Positions 1 to 6,088 of a stretch of DNA of 11,141 bases are shown in pieces. Where the stretch lies: positions 1 to 11,141 of the forward strand of contig JBKOUY010000171.1 in NCBI GenBank assembly GCA_046723645.1. Reading direction: 5' to 3'. Both the position numbers and the translations under genes were made by a program. Origin of the DNA: DASQUK01 sp046723645. Lineage in GTDB: Bacteria; Actinomycetota; Acidimicrobiia; Acidimicrobiales; VFJN01. The notes beneath the pieces are model-generated. The model saw only the letters and a program-made list of their open reading frames with translations. It was not told the DNA's origin and made no database searches. How positions within the stretch are numbered: position 1 is the first letter of the stretch; each line of letters starts with the position of its first letter.

Positions 1-113
1 AGGGCGCTGATGCCGCGGCGGAGCATGAGGTCGATGATCTGCTTGAACGTTGCGTCCGGAGTCACCGTGACCGCGGGTGCGGTCATGACGTCTCGAACCC
101 TGACGGTGAACAC
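1..113 (-). CDS. CBS-domain protein, N-terminal fragment (cut by window edge)
   Basis: Read on the minus strand, this open frame runs off the left edge and begins with residues like VRVRDVMTAPAVTVTPDATF, followed by KQIIDLMLRRGISA. This is the typical first half of a CBS motif: a DVMT-type opening, a VTV strand, then a helix ending in GISA. CBS pairs usually bind adenine nucleotides and act as regulatory modules; Hrp1 (Rv2626c) is a DosR-regulated CBS protein. Two starts are possible. ATG at 125 has no well-spaced ribosome site. GTG at 113 has GGAGG five bases upstream, inside the ATG-start version, so I chose GTG 113. It is divergent from the cation ATPase, and a DosR-like box lies 84 bases upstream of this start. 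Only about 37 codons are visible, so the number of CBS motifs and any fused domain cannot be judged. Confidence 0.75.
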   Translation of the reverse strand, partial: MFTVRVRDVMTAPAVTVTPDATFKQIIDLMLRRGISA

Positions 114-196
114 CTCGGCCTCCATTCCCTGGTGAGGCACCCCTTTTGCGGGCCTCGGACCCACTGTCAGTGTGGGTCGGCCGGCCGCCCCCCGGC

Positions 197-212
197 AGGG
201 CCGAAGGTCCCT
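197..212. promoter_or_regulatory. DosR/DevR-like operator box 1 (CBS/ATPase divergent promoter region)
   Basis: The plus strand reads AGGGCCGAAGGTCCCT; the minus strand contains GGGACCTTCGGCCCT. This is one base from the mycobacterial DosR motif GGGACTTTNGGCCCT as I recall it, and has imperfect dyad symmetry (GGGAC/GGCCC). The same 15 bases recur at 4532-4546. It sits between the divergent CBS and ATPase starts, where one activator site could serve both genes. The function is inferred from sequence match and context; no promoter elements could be assigned with confidence. Confidence 0.65.
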
Positions 213-243
213 GATTCGGCCCCGGCCGACGAACGTGCCCCGG

Positions 244-260
244 GCGACCCGTGGGGTCGC
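244..260. repeat. Perfect inverted repeat before the ATPase start
   Basis: GCGACCC and GGGTCGC form 7-bp arms around a 3-bp spacer (GTG), ending 12 bases before the chosen ATPase start. It could be an operator half-site pair or a 5' leader hairpin that limits translation. The GACCC/GGGTC cores recur in the palindrome upstream of the universal stress gene at 5474-5487, but with a four-base spacer. Confidence 0.4.
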
Positions 261-272
261 GATCATGGGGCG

Positions 273-3140
273 GTGGCGTCGACCAGCGACCGCCGGACGA
301 GCCCGCCGGCCGGGCCGCAGCCGTGGTGCGAGGACCCAGCGACGGTTGTCGAGCGGCTCGGCACCGACCTCGACCGCGGGCTGACGGAGGTCGAGGCTGC
401 CGAGCGCCTCGACCGGCGCGGGCCCAACGAGCTCGAGGCGGCGGAGCCGGTGCCGGCCTGGCGCAAGCTGGTCGAGCAGTTCCGCGACCCGCTCGTCTAC
501 CTGCTGCTGGCGGCGGTGGCGGTGTCGTTGGTGGCGTGGCTGCTGGAGGGCGCCGAGGACGTGCCGTTCGAGGTGGCGGTCATCGCGCTGATCCTGGTGG
601 CCAACGCATTGCTGGGCTACGTGCAGGAGGCCCGCGCCGAGCAGGCGGTGGCCGCACTGCAGCGCATGGCGGCGGCCACCGCGACGGTGGTGCGCGACGG
701 CGCCAGCACGCGGGTGCCCACCACCCAGATCGTGCCGGGCGACGTGCTGCTGCTGGCCGAGGGCGACGCCGTGGCGGCCGACGGCCGCCTCGTGGAGGCG
801 GCGTCGCTCACGGTCGCCGAGGCCTCCCTCACGGGAGAGAGCGAACCGGTCCTCAAGGACGCGGCCACGCTCACTGGTCAGGTGGGCCTGGGGGATCGCG
901 TCGACATGGTGTTCAGCGGGACCGCAGTGGCGCGGGGACGCGGTCGCGCCGTGGTCACCGCCACCGGGATGGACACCGAGATGGGTAACGTCGCCCGCCT
1001 GCTCGGCCGCACCGAGGAGGAGCGGACGCCGCTCCAGCGGGAGGTCGAGCGCGTCGGCCGCACGCTGGCCATCGCCGTCGTGGCCATCGCCGTCGTCGTC
1101 GTCGCCGCCATCCTCGTGACCTCGGATGTGAGCAGCGCCTCCGACCTGGTCGACGTCATGCTCGTCGGGGTGTCGCTGGCGGTGGCGGCGGTGCCCGAGG
1201 GCCTGCCCGCGATCCTGTCGGTCGTGCTGGCGCTGGGCGTCCAGCGCATGGCGCGGCAGCGCGCAATCGTCAAGAAGCTCTCGTCGGTCGAGACGCTGGG
1301 CTCGGCGTCGGTCATCTGCTCGGACAAGACCGGCACGCTCACGCGCAACGAGATGACGGTGACCACGGTCGTCACGGGGTCGGGCGAGGTCGAGGTGACC
1401 GGCACCGGCTACCGGCCGGAGGGCGAGGTCGTGACGAACGGCCGCCGGCTCGGCGCCGGGGACGCGGCCAGGCCGGACGCCGCGTTGGCGGACGAGGTGC
1501 GCTTCGTGCTGGCCGGCGGGAGCCTGGCGAACGACGCCGTGCTGCGTGAGGACGGCGGGGAATGGACCGTGCAGGGCGATCCCACCGAGGCCGCCTTCCT
1601 GGTGGCCGAGGCCAAGCTGGGCGTCACCGAAGCCCGCGAGGCACGCTTCGAGCGCGTCGGCGAGGTGCCGTTCACATCCGAGCGCAAGCTCATGAGCACC
1701 CTCGAGGCCGACGTCGAGAGGGAGGGCCGCATCGACGTCGTGACCAAGGGCGCCCCCGACGTGCTCCTGGCCCGCTGCACACACGAACGGGTTGGGGGCG
1801 ACGTCCGGCCCCTCACCGAGGACCGCCGGGCCCGGATCGGCGCCGAGGTCGAACGACTGGCCGACCTGGCGCTCCGCACGCTCGCGGTCGCGTACCGGCC
1901 GCTGCCCGACGTCGAGCCGCCGGCGCTGCGTGAGTCGCCCGACGGTCCGTCCGAGTCGTGGGAGGCGCTCGAGCGAGAGCTCGTCTACCTGGGAATGGTC
2001 GGCATCATCGACCCGCCCCGCCCCGAGGCGAGGGTGGCCATCGGCGAGGCGCAGGGCGCCGGTGTGCGGATCATGATGATCACAGGCGACCATCCCCGCA
2101 CCGCGGTCCGGATCGCATCCGAGCTCGGCATCGGCGCCGATGGCGCGGGCGCGCTCATCGGCGCGGAGATCGACGCACTCGACGACGAAGCGCTGATCCG
2201 GGCCGTGCGCGAGGTCGCGGTGTTCGCCCGGGTGGCACCCGAGCACAAGCTCCGGATCGTCGATGCGCTGCAGGCCGACGGGAACATCGTGGCCATGACC
2301 GGCGACGGGGTGAACGACTCACCGGCGCTGCGCGCGGCCGACATCGGCGTGGCCATGGGGATCACCGGCACGGACGTGACGCGCGAAGCGGCCGACATGG
2401 TGCTCGCCGATGACAACTTCGCCACGATCGTGGCGGCGGTGCGGGAGGGCCGGGCGATCTTCGCCAACATCCGCACGTTCCTCCGCTACCTGCTCTCGTC
2501 GAACATCGGCGAGGTGCTCACTATGTTCCTGGGCGTGGTCGGGGCCGGTGTGCTGGGCCTCACCGACACCGTGGGCTCGGGCGTGGCCGTCCCCCTGCTG
2601 GCCACCCAGATCCTGTGGATCAACCTCCTCACCGACGCCGCGCCGGCGCTGGCGCTGGGCGTCGATCCGCCGCCCGACGATGTGATGGCCCGGTCGCCCC
2701 GCAGGCTGACCGACCGCGTCATCGACACCGACATGCAGCTCGGCATCGGCTTCGTCGGCCTGGTCATGGCGGTCGTCACCCTGCTCGCGCTCGACCTGCA
2801 CCTGCCGGGTGGGTTCGTCGGGGGCTCGGGCACCATCAGCGAGGCCCGCACCATGGCGTTCACCACCCTGGTCCTGGCGCAGCTCTACAACTGCTTCAAC
2901 GCCCGCAGCGATCGCACCAGCGCGTTCCGCCAGATGTTCACCAACCCGCTGCTCTGGGCCGCCATCGCCCTGTCGATCGCGCTGCAGATCGCGGTGGTGC
3001 ACGTCCCCCTCCTCAACGACGCGTTCGACACCGCGCCCCTCTCCGTCGGCGAGTGGGCGACGTGTGCGGCCCTGGCCAGCGCCGTCCTCTGGGCCGACGA
3101 ACTCCGCAAGCTGGCGCGGCGGCGCCGTCGGCGGGGGTGA
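273..3140 (+). CDS. P-type cation-transporting ATPase (type II, Ca2+-ATPase/CtpF-like)
   Basis: Membrane pump that uses ATP to move a cation, most likely Ca2+, across the cytoplasmic membrane. From the chosen GTG start the protein has 955 residues, normal for the family. In order: cation-ATPase N-terminal domain; first membrane pair from about residue 75; TGES actuator motif at 187-190; PEGLP in M4 at 308-312; phosphorylation motif DKTGT at 351-355; ITGD and TGDGVND (676-682) hinge motifs; C-terminal membrane domain. Ca2+ ligands known from SERCA are visible: Glu309 in PEGLP, Asn744 and Glu747 (NIGE, M5), Asn784/Thr787/Asp788 (NLLTD, M6). The M8 glutamate equivalent (SERCA E908) appears to be Gln870, so site I may be altered. 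The frame stays open upstream to GTG 132, but that extension is low-complexity and covers the DosR-like box and inverted repeat. The ribosome site before 273 is weak, so the start is uncertain. M. tuberculosis CtpF, a DosR-regulon member, is the closest analogue I know. Confidence 0.93.
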   Translation: MASTSDRRTSPPAGPQPWCEDPATVVERLGTDLDRGLTEVEAAERLDRRGPNELEAAEPVPAWRKLVEQFRDPLVYLLLAAVAVSLVAWLLEGAEDVPFEVAVIALILVANALLGYVQEARAEQAVAALQRMAAATATVVRDGASTRVPTTQIVPGDVLLLAEGDAVAADGRLVEAASLTVAEASLTGESEPVLKDAATLTGQVGLGDRVDMVFSGTAVARGRGRAVVTATGMDTEMGNVARLLGRTEEERTPLQREVERVGRTLAIAVVAIAVVVVAAILVTSDVSSASDLVDVMLVGVSLAVAAVPEGLPAILSVVLALGVQRMARQRAIVKKLSSVETLGSASVICSDKTGTLTRNEMTVTTVVTGSGEVEVTGTGYRPEGEVVTNGRRLGAGDAARPDAALADEVRFVLAGGSLANDAVLREDGGEWTVQGDPTEAAFLVAEAKLGVTEAREARFERVGEVPFTSERKLMSTLEADVEREGRIDVVTKGAPDVLLARCTHERVGGDVRPLTEDRRARIGAEVERLADLALRTLAVAYRPLPDVEPPALRESPDGPSESWEALERELVYLGMVGIIDPPRPEARVAIGEAQGAGVRIMMITGDHPRTAVRIASELGIGADGAGALIGAEIDALDDEALIRAVREVAVFARVAPEHKLRIVDALQADGNIVAMTGDGVNDSPALRAADIGVAMGITGTDVTREAADMVLADDNFATIVAAVREGRAIFANIRTFLRYLLSSNIGEVLTMFLGVVGAGVLGLTDTVGSGVAVPLLATQILWINLLTDAAPALALGVDPPPDDVMARSPRRLTDRVIDTDMQLGIGFVGLVMAVVTLLALDLHLPGGFVGGSGTISEARTMAFTTLVLAQLYNCFNARSDRTSAFRQMFTNPLLWAAIALSIALQIAVVHVPLLNDAFDTAPLSVGEWATCAALASAVLWADELRKLARRRRRRG

Positions 3141-3312
3141 CGGCGCCGCCGCCACACTGGTCGTCGGCTTGGCCGCCGCCGTCGGCGTGGCCATCGGCAC
3201 CCCATGAAGCCCGGGGCCACAGCCTCGACAACATGGCGGCGCGCGCGGCCGACGCGGCGGCTCGTTCGCCATCCGCCCGGCGGGCGCCAGCGGCACCATC
3301 GTCGCGTGGCGT
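3141..3312. other. Gap between ATPase and devR; possible decayed reading frame
   Basis: No intact gene is seen. Just after the ATPase stop, another plus frame reads a hydrophobic stretch (ATLVVGLAAAVGVAIGTP) ending at a TGA near 3207. After a one-frame shift, the sequence continues with codons of high G/C third positions (SLDNMAARAADAAARS, about 3220-3270). This could be a frameshifted remnant of a small membrane protein or chance in GC-rich DNA. There is no convincing start codon or ribosome site. Confidence 0.25.
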
Positions 3313-3335
3313 GTGCCGGTGGGGTGAACCGGCAC
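3313..3335. terminator. Hairpin between convergent ATPase and devR genes
   Basis: GTGCCGGT and ACCGGCAC are perfect 8-bp arms around a 7-base loop (GGGGTGA). The hairpin lies 13 bases beyond the devR stop and downstream of the convergent ATPase, where a bidirectional terminator is expected. There is no T-tract, as is common for actinobacterial terminators. The arms recur at 10239-10259. Confidence 0.5.
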
Positions 3336-3348
3336 CCGCCGCGGCGGC

Positions 3349-4008
3349 TCAGCCCTCAGGTCGCCGGCGGCGCTCGGCCAGCCGGGCGGCGTAGACCGCG
3401 GCCTCCGTGCGGCGGTGCATGCCCAGCTTCATGAGCAGGTTGGACACATAGTTCTTGACGGTCTTCTCGGCCAGGTAGAGCCGCTCGCCGATCTGGCGGT
3501 TGGTGAGCCCCTCGGCCAGCAGGTCGAGGATCCTGCGCTCCTGCTCGGAGAGCTCGGCGACGCCCGGGTCGTCATCGGATCCCTTGCGCAGGCGGTCGAG
3601 CACCTTGGCCGTCACCGACGGGTCCAGCAGCGACTGGCCCGCCGCCACCCGCCGGACGCTGTCGACCAGATCACTGCCGCGCACCTGCTTGAGCACATAG
3701 CCCGCCGCCCCGGCCATGATCGAGTCGAAGAGCGCCTCGTCGTCGGCGAACGAGGTCAGCATCAGGCATCGGATCTCGGGGTGACGCGAGCGGATCTCGC
3801 GGCAGACCTCGACCCCGTCGCCGTCGGGGAGGCGCACGTCGAGGATCGCGACGTCGGGCCTGACGGCGGGGATCCGGCGATAGGCCTCCTCGGCCGTGCC
3901 GGCCTCGCCGGCCACCTCGACATCGCCGTCGCTCTGGGCCTCCAGCAGGTCCCGCACGCCGCGCCGCACGACCTCGTGGTCGTCGAGCAGGAAAACCCTG
4001 ATCGTCAC
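3349..4008 (-). CDS. devR: DosR/DevR-type NarL-family response regulator
   Basis: Two-component transcription regulator of 219 residues, the length expected for DosR/DevR. The receiver domain covers about residues 3-120: acidic pair Asp9-Asp10 in LLDDHEVVRRG, phosphoacceptor Asp57 in LDVRLPDG, switch Thr85 in LTSF, and Lys107. A LuxR-type helix-turn-helix covers about 152-217 (LSEQERRILDLLAEGLTN, then AEKTVKNYVS). Lys182, Lys185 and Asn186 match the positions of the DosR DNA-contact residues Lys179, Lys182 and Asn183. Resemblance to M. tuberculosis DosR runs through both domains (HEVVRRG, ARPDVA/VRPDVA, LDVRLPDG, SLLD, EGLTN, LAEKTVKNYVS, RRT.AAV), so I call it DosR-like rather than a generic NarL regulator. 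The GTG start at 4008 is supported by GAGAGG seven bases upstream. It lies 47 bp after the PNPOx gene and probably shares its transcript. A DosR-like box upstream of that gene suggests positive autoregulation. No cognate DosS/DosT-type kinase is in the window. Confidence 0.93.
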   Translation of the reverse strand: MTIRVFLLDDHEVVRRGVRDLLEAQSDGDVEVAGEAGTAEEAYRRIPAVRPDVAILDVRLPDGDGVEVCREIRSRHPEIRCLMLTSFADDEALFDSIMAGAAGYVLKQVRGSDLVDSVRRVAAGQSLLDPSVTAKVLDRLRKGSDDDPGVAELSEQERRILDLLAEGLTNRQIGERLYLAEKTVKNYVSNLLMKLGMHRRTEAAVYAARLAERRRRPEG

Positions 4009-4028
4009 GCTGGTGCCTCTCAGTCGAT

Positions 4029-4045
4029 CGCGCCGTTCCGGCGCG
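4029..4045. repeat. Short hairpin in the PNPOx-devR gap
   Basis: CGCGCCG and CGGCGCG form perfect 7-bp arms around TTC. The hairpin is in the 47-bp gap after the PNPOx stop and 20 bases upstream of the devR start. It could be an intra-operon attenuator or mRNA-stability hairpin. GC-rich DNA makes such hairpins frequent, so this is weak. Confidence 0.35.
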
Positions 4046-4055
4046 GCGGCCACCA

Positions 4056-4496
4056 TCATGGCCGGCCGGCGCCGATCGACGCCGCCAGCCCGGGCACGAT
4101 GCGGCGCCCGGACACCAGCTCGGTCGAGATCGCGATGACACGGTCCTCGCCCCCGGGGGCCCAGCGGGCCAGCGGCGGCACCTGGGCCGCGGCGAGCTCG
4201 CCGGGGTCGGTCAGCTCGCGAGCCACCCCGGTGACCATGACGCTCCACCCCGTGTGCTCCACCGGGTCGATCTCGTCCACCTCGAACGCCACGACCGCGT
4301 TGTCGACGGCCGCATCGAGCTTGGTCCCCACGCCGGTCCGGATCAGGATCTGCCGGCCGTCGAACCGGAAGTTCACCGGTAGCACGCTCGGCAGTGCTCC
4401 GCTGCTGATCCCGACCCGCCCCAAGGTGGCGGTGGCGAGGAGGCGAAGGCAGGCATCGCGGCCCAGCACCTCGAGGCCGTTGCGGTCCACTTCCAT
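4056..4496 (-). CDS. Pyridoxamine 5'-phosphate oxidase-fold (PNPOx-like) flavin-binding protein
   Basis: A 146-residue protein of the split-barrel PNPOx superfamily. It opens with an acidic N-terminus, then a helix and LATATLGRVGI, the usual first helix/strand of this family, followed by VLPVNFRFDGRQILIRT, the core barrel strands. Next come TKLDAAVDNAVVAFEVDEID and WSVMVTGVARELTD, again standard, with a more variable C-terminus. Family members bind FMN, F420, heme or biliverdin, and the true substrate cannot be read from sequence; it is unlikely to be the vitamin B6 enzyme itself. The ATG at 4496 has only a weak ribosome site. A DosR-like box sits about 36 bases upstream, and devR follows 47 bp downstream, so this gene probably leads a box-controlled PNPOx-devR unit. 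Small PNPOx-fold proteins (Rv3129, Rv0080) belong to the mycobacterial DosR regulon, which fits a role in redox or dormancy physiology. Confidence 0.85.
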   Translation of the reverse strand: MEVDRNGLEVLGRDACLRLLATATLGRVGISSGALPSVLPVNFRFDGRQILIRTGVGTKLDAAVDNAVVAFEVDEIDPVEHTGWSVMVTGVARELTDPGELAAAQVPPLARWAPGGEDRVIAISTELVSGRRIVPGLAASIGAGRP

Positions 4497-4511
4497 CGCT
4501 CGATGGTGCGC

Positions 4512-4526
4512 CCCGGAAACTCCGGG
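4512..4526. repeat. Small hairpin between DosR-like box and PNPOx start
   Basis: CCCGGA and TCCGGG are perfect 6-bp arms around AAC, placed between the box at 4532-4547 and the PNPOx start at 4496. It may lie in the 5' leader or overlap the core promoter, or be incidental. Confidence 0.3.
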
Positions 4527-4531
4527 CCACC

Positions 4532-4547
4532 AGGGCCGAAGGTCCCG
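4532..4547 (-). promoter_or_regulatory. DosR/DevR-like operator box 2 (upstream of PNPOx-devR)
   Basis: The minus strand reads CGGGACCTTCGGCCCT, whose last 15 bases are identical to box 1. It abuts the stop codon of the universal stress gene (4548-4550) and lies 36 bases upstream of the PNPOx start, in the only gap that could hold a promoter for PNPOx and devR. A site upstream of a DosR-family regulator's own operon suggests autoregulation. Confidence 0.7.
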
Positions 4548-5441
4548 TTAGCCGTGCGCGGCGCGGGCGGCGGCCGACGGGACGACGACCACCGGGCAGG
4601 GGGCATGGTGGGCGAGCTGCTGGCTCACCGAGCCGAGCAGCAGCCCGCGAAAGCCCCCGACGCCGCGGCCGCCCACCACGACGACCTCCGCGTCCTGCGC
4701 CGCGCCGAGGAGGGCGTCGGTGGGGGAGCCGGACACGAGCACCCGCTCGATGGGCACATCCCGGAACTCGGGTTCGACGGCGTCGACCACCCGATCGAGC
4801 AGCCGGGTGGCGGCGTCCTCGAATGCCGGTAAGTCCATTGCGGCCGCCGCGAACGACAGCGAGTACGGGGGGTGCCACGCGTGCACCACGGCCGCGACCG
4901 CGCCCCGCACGCGAGCGTCGACGAGGGCCCAGCGAAGGGCCTGGGCGGCGTCGTCCGAGCCATCCACCCCGACGACCACGCGCTGGTCGGCACCCGCCGC
5001 CTTCGGAGCCGCCTGCTTGTCGCTCGCCCGCACGATGGCGACCGGGCAGCGGGCGTGATGCAGGCACGCCTGGCTCACGGAGCCCAGCATCAGTTCCCGC
5101 AGCTCGCCGCGGCCGCGGGGCCCGACCGCCAGGAGCTCGGCGTCGCGGGCCGCGTCCAGCAGCGCCCTGGCCGGCAGGTCGCAGACCACCTCCTTCCGGA
5201 CCTCAGCGGCCGCATCGGCACCGAGGGTGTCGGCGATCGTGGCGTCGAGCGCAGCGGCCGCATCGGCGGGCCCGTAGTCGGGATCGAACGAGGCCCCTCC
5301 GTCGGCGTGCAGCTGGTCGAACAGGCCCCAGGCCAGGACCGCGGTCAGCTCGTCGCCGCGTAGCCCCGCCTCGTAGTGCGCCCAGAGGAGCGCGCGGCGG
5401 CCGTGCTCCGATCCGTCGACTCCGACGACGATGCGTCCCAC
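4548..5441 (-). CDS. Tandem-domain universal stress protein (UspA family)
   Basis: A 297-residue protein made of two USP domains, the same architecture as M. tuberculosis Rv2623. Domain 1 (about 1-143) begins RIVVGVDGSEHGRRAL and ends with GPRGRGELRELMLGSVS. Domain 2 (about 152-290) begins RVVVGVDGSDDAAQAL and ends with GGRGVGGFRGLLLGSVS. Both contain the Gly-x2-Gly-x9-Gly-Ser ATP-binding signature and a following C-P-V-x-(I/V)-V strand, so both are predicted to bind ATP. Such proteins are cytoplasmic stress or growth-arrest factors; no catalytic activity can be assigned. The GTG start at 5441 gives MGRIVVGVDGS and is preceded by AGGGGG nine bases upstream. A perfect palindrome lies 33-46 bases upstream. 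PNPOx and devR follow on the same strand after a 51-bp gap holding a DosR-like box, so they may be both read through from here and separately induced. Confidence 0.93.
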   Translation of the reverse strand: MGRIVVGVDGSEHGRRALLWAHYEAGLRGDELTAVLAWGLFDQLHADGGASFDPDYGPADAAAALDATIADTLGADAAAEVRKEVVCDLPARALLDAARDAELLAVGPRGRGELRELMLGSVSQACLHHARCPVAIVRASDKQAAPKAAGADQRVVVGVDGSDDAAQALRWALVDARVRGAVAAVVHAWHPPYSLSFAAAAMDLPAFEDAATRLLDRVVDAVEPEFRDVPIERVLVSGSPTDALLGAAQDAEVVVVGGRGVGGFRGLLLGSVSQQLAHHAPCPVVVVPSAAARAAHG

Positions 5442-5473
5442 GAGCTCAACCCCCTGAACCTGCGGCAGGAGCG

Positions 5474-5487
5474 GACCCTATAGGGTC
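5474..5487. promoter_or_regulatory. 14-bp perfect palindrome upstream of the universal stress gene
   Basis: GACCCTATAGGGTC is fully self-complementary and centred about 40 bases upstream of the USP start, in the 62-bp gap after the kinase-like gene. TATA is rare in this GC-rich sequence. On the minus strand, TATAGGGT could act as a -10-like element, making this a promoter overlapping an operator. It does not fit the DosR box well: the half-sites are GACCC/GGGTC rather than GGGAC/GTCCC. Confidence 0.5.
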
Positions 5488-5503
5488 GCCAGCCGCCGCA
5501 AGT

Positions 5504-6067
5504 TCATCTTGTGGTCGCCCGGAAGGCCTTGACGATGGCCGCCACGATCGCGTCGGGGCTCCTCGTGGTGCCGTTGGTGACGGTGTCGACCGTGAGGTCG
5601 GCGACCGCTCCGAACTGGCGGGTCCGCTCGGCCTCGAGCTCGGCGACGGCGGCGGCGTCGCCGACGGGGCGGCGATGGTCGTCCGCCCCCGAGCCGCCAA
5701 CCATCCGCCGGGCCAGGACGGCAGAAGGTGCCCGGAGCCAGACGACGAACGCATCCCGCAGGGCCGCCAGGCACGCGGCGTCGTCCACCACGCTGGCGGC
5801 CGCCGCCACCACGGCCGGCTCGCTCCCGGCCAGGGCGGCCAGCAGGTGCTGCGCCTCCCAGCGGTGGAGGGCGTCGACCCCCTCGCGCTCGGCGAGGGCA
5901 CGGCCGGTGAGGCCGCGAGTCGCCGCGAGGTCGGCGTCGCTGTCACGGAACGGCCGGCCCAACCGGGCGGCCAGCGCCCGCCCCACGGTCGTCTTGCCGA
6001 CGGCCATCGACCCGACGACCACGACGTCCGACGCGTCAGCGGATCCGCTCGAACGGTTAGCCGTCAC
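5504..6067 (-). CDS. Shikimate kinase-like P-loop kinase with altered substrate motif
   Basis: A 187-residue protein with the layout and size of shikimate kinase (AroK). It has a P-loop GSMAVGKT at 19-26 and LGRPFRDSDADL, giving the Asp-x-Asp pair at 42-44. HRWEAQHL supplies an Arg69/Glu71 pair like the substrate Arg region. A C-terminal lid and helix (RRP at 132-134, then ELEAERTRQFGAVADLTVDT) resembles AroK's RPLL...LAER...ADL.VDT. The usual GGG motif that holds shikimate is missing; the expected place reads VVAAAASVV (86-94). ATP binding is therefore likely, but shikimate is doubtful; this may be a paralogue acting on another small hydroxylated substrate, or an inactive one. There are no other aromatic-pathway genes in view. 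The GTG start at 6067 has AGGG close upstream; a slightly later start cannot be excluded. It follows the lipoprotein gene by 21 bp, probably co-transcribed. Confidence 0.8.
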   Translation of the reverse strand: MTANRSSGSADASDVVVVGSMAVGKTTVGRALAARLGRPFRDSDADLAATRGLTGRALAEREGVDALHRWEAQHLLAALAGSEPAVVAAAASVVDDAACLAALRDAFVVWLRAPSAVLARRMVGGSGADDHRRPVGDAAAVAELEAERTRQFGAVADLTVDTVTNGTTRSPDAIVAAIVKAFRATTR

Positions 6068-6088
6068 GGACCCTGGTGAGCCGCCCCA

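Noticed and set aside
150..162. A second DosR-like site, GGGCCTCGGACCC, left of box 1
   Set aside because: It is one base shorter between half-sites than the two matching boxes and lacks the AAGG/CCTT core; likely chance in GC-rich DNA.
132..272. Extension of the ATPase to the earlier GTG at 132
   Set aside because: The extra 47 residues are low-complexity and unlike the family N-terminus. The extension would cover the DosR-like box and the inverted repeat and leave almost no promoter space before the divergent CBS gene.
4009..5067. Upstream extension of the devR frame to give a 572-residue protein
   Set aside because: The extra sequence is Arg/Gly/Pro-rich shadow of the PNPOx and USP genes; GTG 4008 has a good ribosome site and the product matches DosR length.
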